A stretch of DNA of 7,959 nucleotides, from the NCBI GenBank assembly GCA_013215905.1, contig JABSQI010000070.1, positions 1-7,959 of the forward strand, given 5' to 3'. Below, piece by piece: positions 1 through 6,070 of this stretch. Numbering within the stretch: position 1 is the first letter of the stretch; every line of letters begins with the position of its first letter. The position numbers were made by a program, and so were the translations under genes. The DNA is from Legionellales bacterium (GTDB taxonomy: Bacteria; Pseudomonadota; Gammaproteobacteria; PIVX01). Below the pieces are notes generated by a model that was not told where the DNA came from, did no database searches, and saw only the letters and a list, made by a program, of their open reading frames with translations.

Positions 1-774
1 AACAATCATATTTACTACATCTTTAACAGCGTTAGCTTGTCCTAAACCACAATTATACAACCTATAGTTTTCTGGTTGTTTTTCGATAGCCAGCTTAACA
101 AACTGAGTTAAATCATCCACGTGCAAGAGATCCCTCTCCTCTTCACCAGTACCCCAAACAGAAAATTTATCTTCTGCCTGCATTACTTTTGTGATGGTTG
201 CTCCAAAAAAATGGCTACGTTCAAGATCATATTTATCATATGGACCATAAATATTTGAGTGACGTATTGCGGTAAATTTTGTCTGTGATATACCAGCATA
301 GAACTCACACATTTTTTCTATATAGATTTTTGTATTACCAACTCCAAAATATCTTGGATGAAGTGGGGTATTAGCATCAAAGTCACTTTCTTTCAATGCT
401 TGGTCACTTGTTGGATACATTACAGTACAACTAAAGAATATTACATTCTTGATCTTATGTTCAAATGCTGATCTAAAAATATATGAGTTCATAACGGCAT
501 TATCTGTAACATGTATGTATGGCCTACCTACTATATCTTTTGATCCAGAAGTAGTAGCCGCTGCCTGAATAATAACATCCATACCATTTAATAGTTTATC
601 AACAGCATCTGGATCACGAAGATCTGCTTGATGCCATATTACATTAGGAACATCATACTCTGGCCGACTAAATCTAACTGCGTGAACTTCGTAAGCTTTA
701 TCCTTAGCAAACTTTTCAACCATATTTCTTCCTATGAATCCAGTAGCTCCACAAATCACAAGTTTCTGTTTCAT
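1..774 (-). CDS. NAD(P)-dependent epimerase/dehydratase-like sugar enzyme (extended SDR), 3' end cut by window
   Basis: The reading frame is open from the ATG at 774 to the window edge, giving 258 residues of an extended short-chain dehydrogenase/reductase; the C-terminus lies outside. The Rossmann nucleotide-binding motif GATGFIG is at residues 9-15. An FSCTVMYP segment at 114-121 and SVWGTGEEERDLLHVDDL at about 205-222 are typical of the GDP-fucose-synthase/epimerase branch. The catalytic region is odd. The motif Tyr is probably Y142 in RYFGVGNTK, but the +4 position that normally holds Lys is G146, and the nearest Lys is K149. Where Ser or Thr is expected there is C116, flanked by S115 and T117. 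The start has an AAAGG Shine-Dalgarno site 8 bases upstream, inside the end of the ColD-like gene, and only one base separates that gene's stop from this ATG. It is therefore translationally linked to the 3-dehydratase and probably acts on its product or a later intermediate, as a reductase or epimerase. The exact reaction cannot be read from the sequence. Confidence 0.88.
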   Translation of the reverse strand, partial: MKQKLVICGATGFIGRNMVEKFAKDKAYEVHAVRFSRPEYDVPNVIWHQADLRDPDAVDKLLNGMDVIIQAAATTSGSKDIVGRPYIHVTDNAVMNSYIFRSAFEHKIKNVIFFSCTVMYPTSDQALKESDFDANTPLHPRYFGVGNTKIYIEKMCEFYAGISQTKFTAIRHSNIYGPYDKYDLERSHFFGATITKVMQAEDKFSVWGTGEEERDLLHVDDLTQFVKLAIEKQPENYRLYNCGLGQANAVKDVVNMIV

Positions 775-775
775 A

Positions 776-2056
776 CTATATACCTTTTGATGATAAAAAC
801 TCTTCAATAGAATTGATTATATATTTCCTAGCATCGGCGCAAATAAAGTGATGACAACCAATAGCAAAACCATTCTCCATTATGTTATCGGAGTTTTCAG
901 TTGTCCCACCAAGGCGATGCTGATAATCAGCAAGTGCAGGATGCTTCGCTATATTTCCAGCAATTATTGGCCGAGTTTCTATATTCTTTCCATGTAGGAA
1001 ACCTGTTATCTCAGCAACATTAAAGGGAGCATCTGGTCTTATAATCATTCCAAATCCAAACCAACTAGATTTGGCATTTTTTGTTTCTTGCTGGAATGTA
1101 AAAATAGAAGAATATTTTGAAAGAGCTTTATATAACTCTTTGGCATTTTCTCTTCTTTTAGCCACAATCCCGTCAAGTTTTGGTAACTGTATTGATCCCA
1201 TAGCCGCCTGGCATTCTGTGGGACGAAGATTGTATCCAATATTAATAAAGATAAATCTTGGATCAATCTCAGGGTACTTCTCTACATATTTTTGATGTTC
1301 ATCAGCTTCTCGAGACCAACCATGAGCTCTTAATACACGCATAGTTTCAGTGAGTTCAAAATCATCAGTAACACAAATTCCTCCTTCAAGAGTAGTAATG
1401 TGATGAGAAAAATAAAAACTAAATGTTCCTACTCTTCCGAAGCTGCCCACAGCTTTATCCTTGTAGAAAGCCCCCATAGATTCGCAGGAATCTTCTATGA
1501 TTTGTAATTTGTACTTACTAGCCAAAGCCATAATAGCATCCATATCACAGGGATTGCCATATACATGCACAAGCATTATCGCTTTAGTTTTAGGGGTAAT
1601 AGCTGCTTCTAGCTTTTCTAAATCAAAATTCCAAGTATTCGGATCACAGTCTACAATGACAGGAAAGAGATTATTTTGAATCAAAGGCCAAAGTGTCGTT
1701 GACCAAGATAGTGCTGGAACAATAACCTCATCTCCAGGGTTTAATCTGTCTGTGGTATGAGGATTTGCAAGGGCAGAAATTGCTAGTAAGTTTGCCGATG
1801 ATCCAGAATTATTCATGACAGCGTATTTATGCTCCATTTTCGCTGCATACTCTTCTTCAAATTTTCTAACTTTTTTCCCCATGGTAACAAAAGTTGAAAG
1901 CATAGGTTGAACAGCTGCAAAAATTTCATCCGCACCAAAGGTTGGTTCATGTAACCTAACCACGGGATTTTTTGAGTCAAAGGTAAATTTATGTTCATGA
2001 TCACAGTAATTCTGGAGTGAAACACGAATATCATCTAATAGTTTTTCTCTTGTCAT
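776..2056 (-). CDS. colD: ColD-type PLP-dependent GDP-4-keto-6-deoxymannose 3-dehydratase
   Basis: This is a DegT/DnrJ/EryC1/StrS-fold PLP enzyme of 426 residues, but it should be a sugar dehydratase and not an aminotransferase. In the segment FSFYFSHHITTLEGG the residue that forms the PLP Schiff base in aminotransferases (Lys) is His, H218 counted from this start (2056). That replacement is the hallmark of ColD and of the RfbH/E1 3-dehydrases. Other stretches match the ColD family as I remember it: ALSWSTT, EDSCESMGA, LRAHGWSR, SSWFGFG and TRPI.AGN. The clustered Cys ligands for the [2Fe-2S] centre of RfbH/E1 enzymes are absent, which favours the ColD type, where PMP and glutamate suffice and no reductase partner is needed. 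The expected reaction removes the C3 hydroxyl of GDP-4-keto-6-deoxymannose. The open frame extends to 2107, but the ATG at 2056 has an AGGAA Shine-Dalgarno site 6 bases upstream and begins MTREKL, like RfbH N-termini. It lies 28 bases after the E1-beta stop and one base before the next gene. The exact sugar substrate is inferred. Confidence 0.9.
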   Translation of the reverse strand: MTREKLLDDIRVSLQNYCDHEHKFTFDSKNPVVRLHEPTFGADEIFAAVQPMLSTFVTMGKKVRKFEEEYAAKMEHKYAVMNNSGSSANLLAISALANPHTTDRLNPGDEVIVPALSWSTTLWPLIQNNLFPVIVDCDPNTWNFDLEKLEAAITPKTKAIMLVHVYGNPCDMDAIMALASKYKLQIIEDSCESMGAFYKDKAVGSFGRVGTFSFYFSHHITTLEGGICVTDDFELTETMRVLRAHGWSREADEHQKYVEKYPEIDPRFIFINIGYNLRPTECQAAMGSIQLPKLDGIVAKRRENAKELYKALSKYSSIFTFQQETKNAKSSWFGFGMIIRPDAPFNVAEITGFLHGKNIETRPIIAGNIAKHPALADYQHRLGGTTENSDNIMENGFAIGCHHFICADARKYIINSIEEFLSSKGI

Positions 2057-2061
2057 ACGAT

Positions 2062-2067
2062 TTCCTA
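2062..2067 (-). promoter_or_regulatory. Shine-Dalgarno site deciding the colD start
   Basis: TAGGAA on the minus strand, with 6 bases between AGGA and the ATG at 2056. The upstream in-frame ATG at 2107 lies inside the E1-beta gene, so this site favours the shorter protein. Confidence 0.6.
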
Positions 2068-2084
2068 CTTTATTAGCACTGATT

Positions 2085-3167
2085 TTAGAATGGACCTTTA
2101 AATTCATCTATTTCTAAAGCCGACTCTTTCGAGATAGAATCCCAATTTATCTTATCACCAGGATTTAACATCTTATAAGCAACATCAGCTATAGTCTTGC
2201 CATTAGGATAAAATAAATCTTCTAAACATCTCGTTGTCGGACATGGAGTATCTGCAAAGCCCATTCTTTTTACCAAGATAGGCTTACCATTTACACCGTT
2301 TGGTAACTCTTCTATTACTCTGGTAATAATTTCTGAAGTAGCCCCACAAGCAAGCCACCCATTATCAACTACTAATAGTTTGCCCGTTTTCTCAACAGAT
2401 TTTTTAATGAGCTCTAAATCTAAAGGACGCAAAGATATATGATCAATCACTTCAGCAGAATTATCAACTTGCTCTAAATATTTTTTTGCCCGCATGGATT
2501 CTAAGACCATATGTGAGATGCCAACAACAGTAATATCATTTCCTTCAAACATTATGCGCCCCTTACCTAGTTCGCATACATAATTTTCCACTGGAACATA
2601 AGCCTCAGTATTGTATAGTAGCCTGTGTTCCATGAATATTACGGGATTATTATCTCGAATTGCTGCGCTTAAGAGCCCCTTAGCATCATAAGCATTTGAT
2701 GGCGCCACTACTTTTATACCTGGCACATGCATAAACATGGAGTGTAAAGCTTGGCTATGCTGAGCTCCTTGCCCCCAGCTTCTTCCAACAATAGTTCTTA
2801 TCACAAGTGGCACTGTTAAAACACCGTTATACATGTAATGGGCTTTAGCTGCTATATTCACCAACTGGTTTACACAAAGAGTAATAAAATCCATCCGGAT
2901 ATGCACATGTATGGGCCTCATACCAGCCATAGCAGCCCCAATAGCAACACCAGTCATCCCATCTTCAGATAGTGGTGTAGTAAAACATCTATCTTTACCG
3001 AATTTTTTTAGTAGACCTCTTGTTGAACCTTGGATTTCTTTATGATCATCCACATCTAGACCAAAAACAAATACATTTTCGTCTCGCTCCATCTCTTGAG
3101 CGCAGCACTCAGCAATGGAGCTAGAATACTTTAATAATCTATCAGTTTCTTTATTTTGCGTAAACAT
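2085..3167 (-). CDS. Thiamine-diphosphate-dependent 2-oxoacid dehydrogenase E1-beta-like subunit (transketolase fold)
   Basis: This is the beta half of a heterotetrameric E1 enzyme, 360 residues from the chosen start. Residues about 10-190 form the transketolase pyrimidine-binding domain. It includes PLSEDGMTGVAIGAAMAGMRPI at 65-86, where E68 matches the glutamate that activates thiamine diphosphate, and GAQHSQALHSMFMHVPG at 134-150, where H137 matches the active-site His of PDH E1-beta. The C-terminal transketolase domain follows (VVDNGWLACGATSEI, then FADTPCPTT). Family members usually have about 325-340 residues, so the C-terminus is slightly long. No E2 or E3 gene is visible, so acyl transfer to lipoamide is unlikely to be its job here. 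It lies between the E1-alpha and ColD-like genes, which suggests use of pyruvate-derived acetyl on a keto sugar. The open frame starts at 3185. The ATG at 3167 is preferred because it follows GAGGAA by 10 bases, while 3185 has no such site. With either start it overlaps the end of E1-alpha, so the two are translationally coupled. Confidence 0.9.
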   Translation of the reverse strand: MFTQNKETDRLLKYSSSIAECCAQEMERDENVFVFGLDVDDHKEIQGSTRGLLKKFGKDRCFTTPLSEDGMTGVAIGAAMAGMRPIHVHIRMDFITLCVNQLVNIAAKAHYMYNGVLTVPLVIRTIVGRSWGQGAQHSQALHSMFMHVPGIKVVAPSNAYDAKGLLSAAIRDNNPVIFMEHRLLYNTEAYVPVENYVCELGKGRIMFEGNDITVVGISHMVLESMRAKKYLEQVDNSAEVIDHISLRPLDLELIKKSVEKTGKLLVVDNGWLACGATSEIITRVIEELPNGVNGKPILVKRMGFADTPCPTTRCLEDLFYPNGKTIADVAYKMLNPGDKINWDSISKESALEIDEFKGPF

Positions 3168-4122
3168 AGCTATATAATTCCTCATCTTTTGGAAATGGGC
3201 TATTTATCGCATATTCTACAGCCCTATCAACAAGCTCATCTACCTCTTGATGGTTTTGATTTACATCTTTTTCATCTAACATACTTGCTAGTTTTTTTAA
3301 TTGATCGTTTTCTTTCCAGCTATTGTGAACCTTTAAGTCACGATACTCTTCATTTAAATCCTCAGTAATACCGACGTGCTCTTTCCATCTGTAGGTAAAA
3401 CACTCTATGAATACCGGAGGATTCTTTGGATCTCTAGCAAATACAACAGCCTCTTTCATTACCTCTAAAATATCAAAAATATCTCCACTGGTAACACGAT
3501 ATGTCTTGAGTCCATATGACTCCATTCTCTTACAAATATCATCGGTAGCCCAACGTTTTTCTATTGGTGTATGTATCGCTAGATGATTATTCTCGCAGAA
3601 GAAAATTTGCGGTAGCTTGTGAATAGAAGAAAAATTAATGCTTTCATTAACACAACCCTCCTCTGTAGCCCCATCTCCAAACATGGTTAACATAAGACGA
3701 GGCTGCTGTCCTTTATGTGCCTGTCTTTTAAACGCTAATGCATATCCAGTTGAAACAGGGATAGTAGTGCCAACAATTGCCGAAGCCCCAAATACACCAT
3801 TTTCCATATCAATAAGGTGCATTGAACCGCCCTTTCCTCCAGCACATCCATCAGCCTTGCCATATAGCTCAGCCATCATTTCATTTAAATCACCACCTTT
3901 AGCTAGATATGTAGCATGACATCTATAGGTATTTGAAATAATGTCCTCTTTATTAAGAAACTCACAGGCAGCAACAGCAACACTTTCTTGCCCTATTGAT
4001 AAGTGAACAGGACTTTTGATAACATCTGTGTTGTAGACATCAATTATTCGCTCCTCTACTTTTCTAATCAGTAAAGTAGATTTATGTAATTTTTTTATTA
4101 CATCTGCGGAATAATTTTTCAT
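3151..4122 (-). CDS. Thiamine-diphosphate-dependent 2-oxoacid dehydrogenase E1-alpha-like subunit
   Basis: This is the alpha half of an E1 enzyme related to pyruvate and acetoin dehydrogenases, 323 residues and close to the usual bacterial length. The ThDP/Mg-binding motif starts at GDG 149-151 and ends at NN 178-179 (CENNH). Family signatures include SNTYRCHATYLAKGG near 63-77, MMAELYGKADGCAGGKGGSMHL at 82-103 and the G-rich core FGASAIVGTTIPVSTG. The loop equivalent to the PDH phosphorylation loop reads YRWKEHVGITEDLNEEYRD: the His is kept (H249), but the usual GHSMSDP wording is lost, which hints at a special substrate. It is the first gene of the leftward operon and is followed by its beta partner with an overlap. 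The open frame begins at TTG 4128; I chose the ATG two codons later. Neither start has a clear Shine-Dalgarno site. With no E2/E3 nearby and sugar enzymes downstream, it more likely works as a stand-alone carboligase than in central metabolism, but that is inference. Confidence 0.9.
   Translation of the reverse strand: MKNYSADVIKKLHKSTLLIRKVEERIIDVYNTDVIKSPVHLSIGQESVAVAACEFLNKEDIISNTYRCHATYLAKGGDLNEMMAELYGKADGCAGGKGGSMHLIDMENGVFGASAIVGTTIPVSTGYALAFKRQAHKGQQPRLMLTMFGDGATEEGCVNESINFSSIHKLPQIFFCENNHLAIHTPIEKRWATDDICKRMESYGLKTYRVTSGDIFDILEVMKEAVVFARDPKNPPVFIECFTYRWKEHVGITEDLNEEYRDLKVHNSWKENDQLKKLASMLDEKDVNQNHQEVDELVDRAVEYAINSPFPKDEELYSYVYAK
3178..3183 (-). promoter_or_regulatory. Shine-Dalgarno site deciding the E1-beta start
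   Basis: GAGGAA on the minus strand, 10 bases before the ATG at 3167 and inside the coding end of E1-alpha. The spacing is a little long, but the alternative ATG at 3185 has only AAAAG upstream. Confidence 0.45.
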
Positions 4123-4153
4123 TGGCAAGTAATTTGTAAAAACACAATGCCGT

Positions 4154-4181
4154 ATATTAACACAAAGGTGGTTTGGGGCAA
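4154..4181 (-). promoter_or_regulatory. Candidate sigma-70-type promoter of the leftward E1/ColD operon
   Basis: On the minus strand TTGCCC (4176-4181) and TAATAT (4154-4159) are separated by 16 bases. Initiation would be expected near 4147, leaving a leader of about 25 bases before the E1-alpha ATG. The gap lies between two divergent genes, so a promoter is expected here. For the rightward gene I see only a TATATT at 4153-4158 without a well-spaced -35 box. This is a consensus match by eye only. Confidence 0.35.
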
Positions 4182-4188
4182 AGAATAT

Positions 4189-5121
4189 ATGAAAAATACT
4201 GACATAGTTTTAGTTACTGGTGCAACCGGAATGGTTGGTAGCGCTGTAGTAAGAATTCTAAGAGATTCACTGGGATATAAGAGCTTACTCACACCCACAT
4301 CCAAAGAGCTTGATCTTAGATATTTAGATAAAGTAGAAAATTATTTTAAATCTAACACCCCCAGATACGTTTTTCATTTAGCTGCTGTTGTTGGGGGCAT
4401 TCATGCTAATAAGACTTATCCCGCTAAATTCATCTATGATAATACCGTTATGCAATCAAATATTATTCATTGTGTACATAAGCATGGGGTAAAAAAAGTT
4501 CTCTTCCCAGGATCCGCTTGCACATATCCTAAAATGGCAGAACAACCCATCCATGAGAGTAGTCTACTGTCTGGACCAATAGAAGAAACTAATATTGCTT
4601 ATGCCGCTGCAAAAATTAACGGTATAATAATGTATCAATCTTATGCCAGAGAGCATAATACTAAAATTGTTCTGCCCATGCCAACAAACTCCTATGGCAT
4701 TAATGATAATTTCTCTCCAAACGGCTCTCACGTTATACCAGCGCTAATGAAAAGGTTTCATAAAGCTAAGGAAAAAAATCTTCCTGAAGTAACCCTTTGG
4801 GGAACAGGCTACCCCCTAAGAGAATTCATCTATGTAGATGATTTTGCCGATGGGTTAATATTTTTAATGAAAAATTTTGAGAGTAGCGAAATTATTAATC
4901 TAGGAACAGAAGAAGAAATATCCATCAAAGACCTATCGATTAAAATCGCTAAAACCGTAGGCTACCAAGGTAAAATACTAAATGATGAAACAAAACCTGA
5001 CGGAGCACCAAGAAAATGTCTAGATTCTTCAAGGCTAAGGAGTTTAGGTTGGGAACCAAAAATATCATTAGATGAAGGTTTAAAAAGAATGTATAAGTAC
5101 CACTTTATAGATAACAACTAG
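4189..5121 (+). CDS. fcl: GDP-L-fucose synthase family epimerase/reductase (Fcl/WcaG/ColC-like)
   Basis: This 310-residue extended SDR closely matches the GDP-4-keto-6-deoxymannose 3,5-epimerase/4-reductase family. The Rossmann motif is TGATGMVG at 10-17. All catalytic residues are present: S109 and C111 in GSACTYPK, Y138 and K142 in YAAAK, and H181 in SHVIPAL. Each is exactly two residues later than the E. coli WcaG numbering I remember (S107, C109, Y136, K140, H179). The MPTNSYGINDNFSPNGSHVIPAL and LWGTGYPLREFIYVDDFADG blocks are also typical. With GDP-mannose 4,6-dehydratase in the window it would give GDP-L-fucose. ColC, which makes GDP-colitose from the ColD product, belongs to the same family, so the keto-dideoxy sugar is an alternative substrate. 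An upstream in-frame ATG at 4147 adds 14 residues, but 4189 fits the family N-terminus (MKNTDIVLVTG). Neither has a strong Shine-Dalgarno site. It is the only rightward gene in the window, divergent from E1-alpha and convergent with the glycosyltransferase. Confidence 0.9.
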   Translation: MKNTDIVLVTGATGMVGSAVVRILRDSLGYKSLLTPTSKELDLRYLDKVENYFKSNTPRYVFHLAAVVGGIHANKTYPAKFIYDNTVMQSNIIHCVHKHGVKKVLFPGSACTYPKMAEQPIHESSLLSGPIEETNIAYAAAKINGIIMYQSYAREHNTKIVLPMPTNSYGINDNFSPNGSHVIPALMKRFHKAKEKNLPEVTLWGTGYPLREFIYVDDFADGLIFLMKNFESSEIINLGTEEEISIKDLSIKIAKTVGYQGKILNDETKPDGAPRKCLDSSRLRSLGWEPKISLDEGLKRMYKYHFIDNN

Positions 5122-5140
5122 TAAATACCTTAGGACAGTT

Positions 5141-6067
5141 TTACCTACTAACCGAGATTCTATATACTAGCTCTTGAAGAGGCTCAACAAAAATATCTAT
5201 AAGAAAAAGCAATCCTCTTTTCTTAAAACCTTCAACTATTGCAAATTTCACATCTGTTATTCTTAATTTTAATATTCCCAAAACTAATAATAAAGCCAGG
5301 CTTCTCCTATATGCCTTATTAGCAACTTGTAGTTCTTCACTAGTAAGTTGATTGTTTTTTATTAAGCTATTTACTATCTCTAACCTTTCATATCTAATTT
5401 TTATAATGTTATTTCTACTGAGTGTAATAGAGCCTGGATGAGAATTATATATGTACAATGGTTTTTCTATTAAAAAATGTCGCGGTCTATCTATAGCTAT
5501 TCTTGATAAATACTCATTATCATTAGAAATAAAATATGTTTGATCCTTGGCTTTTGTTTTAATTGGGTAGTATTTTAGTGCTAGCTCTCTTTTAAAAAAA
5601 TGAGCGTTGAAGAGAGAGTGTTTCAGTAGAAAATTTGACAATTTGAAATTAATATTTTTTTTACTTGCAGACTCTAACACTACTTTATTTTTTTTTCTGG
5701 AATAAACCTTTGCTCCTGTAGAAATTATTTCTATATCTTTGTTATCTTTGATTGCCCTTGCAACTTCAAAGAGCATATTGTCTGCGTAAATATCGTCAGC
5801 ATTTAAAAAATTTACATATTCACCTGTAGCCAATTTGAGACCTTTATTTTCCGCATCCGAAGGACCTTGATCATTTTCACAAACAAATTTTGACACAATA
5901 TCCATATTTTTATTAATAATTTGAATTGTCTTGTCCGTAGACCTACTATCTATAATAATATACTCAAGGTTAGGATAATTTTGATTCCTAATTGAATCGA
6001 TTGTATCCTGAATAGTTTTTTCACAATTAAAACAAACTGTAATGACAGAAATTTTAGGATATTCCAC
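5141..6067 (-). CDS. Family 2 glycosyltransferase (GT-A fold, WcaA-like)
   Basis: A 308-residue cytoplasmic glycosyltransferase. The N-terminal GT-A domain begins ISVITVCFNCEKTI (6-19). D40 lies in IIIDSRSTDKT, where the family usually has a D-G-x-S-x-D-G pattern; the Gly is Ser here. The segment ENDQGPSDAENKGLKLATGEYVNFLNADD at about 64-92 contains the metal and nucleotide-sugar binding D91/D92 and is characteristic of GT2 enzymes of colanic-acid WcaA type. The C-terminal third is Lys/Arg-rich with a hydrophobic stretch (LALLLVLGIL and LLFLIDIFVEPL), likely to lie against the membrane where lipid-linked acceptors are. The start codon is GTG at 6067, only three bases after the stop of the 4,6-dehydratase gene, with TAGGT just upstream; no nearby ATG would keep the N-terminal strand. 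It is the only glycosyltransferase in the window and may transfer the sugar made by the neighbours. Donor and acceptor cannot be told from sequence. Its base composition looks even more AT-rich than its neighbours. Confidence 0.9.
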   Translation of the reverse strand: MEYPKISVITVCFNCEKTIQDTIDSIRNQNYPNLEYIIIDSRSTDKTIQIINKNMDIVSKFVCENDQGPSDAENKGLKLATGEYVNFLNADDIYADNMLFEVARAIKDNKDIEIISTGAKVYSRKKNKVVLESASKKNINFKLSNFLLKHSLFNAHFFKRELALKYYPIKTKAKDQTYFISNDNEYLSRIAIDRPRHFLIEKPLYIYNSHPGSITLSRNNIIKIRYERLEIVNSLIKNNQLTSEELQVANKAYRRSLALLLVLGILKLRITDVKFAIVEGFKKRGLLFLIDIFVEPLQELVYRISVSR

Positions 6068-6070
6068 TAG

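Noticed and set aside
3638..3919. Rightward open frame of 93 codons inside E1-alpha
   Set aside because: It lies entirely antisense to conserved E1-alpha motifs, including the thiamine-binding region, and has no domain of its own.
4147..4188. N-terminal extension of the fucose-synthase-like protein from the ATG at 4147
   Set aside because: The extra 14 residues do not match the family N-terminus, and there is no Shine-Dalgarno site.
4119..4304. Leftward open frame overlapping the start of the fucose-synthase-like gene
   Set aside because: It is antisense to the conserved Rossmann motif of that gene and shows no independent coding evidence.
5122..5140. Possible bidirectional terminator between the convergent genes
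   Set aside because: The gap is only 19 bases, and I could find only an imperfect TAGTA pairing without a solid stem or T-run.
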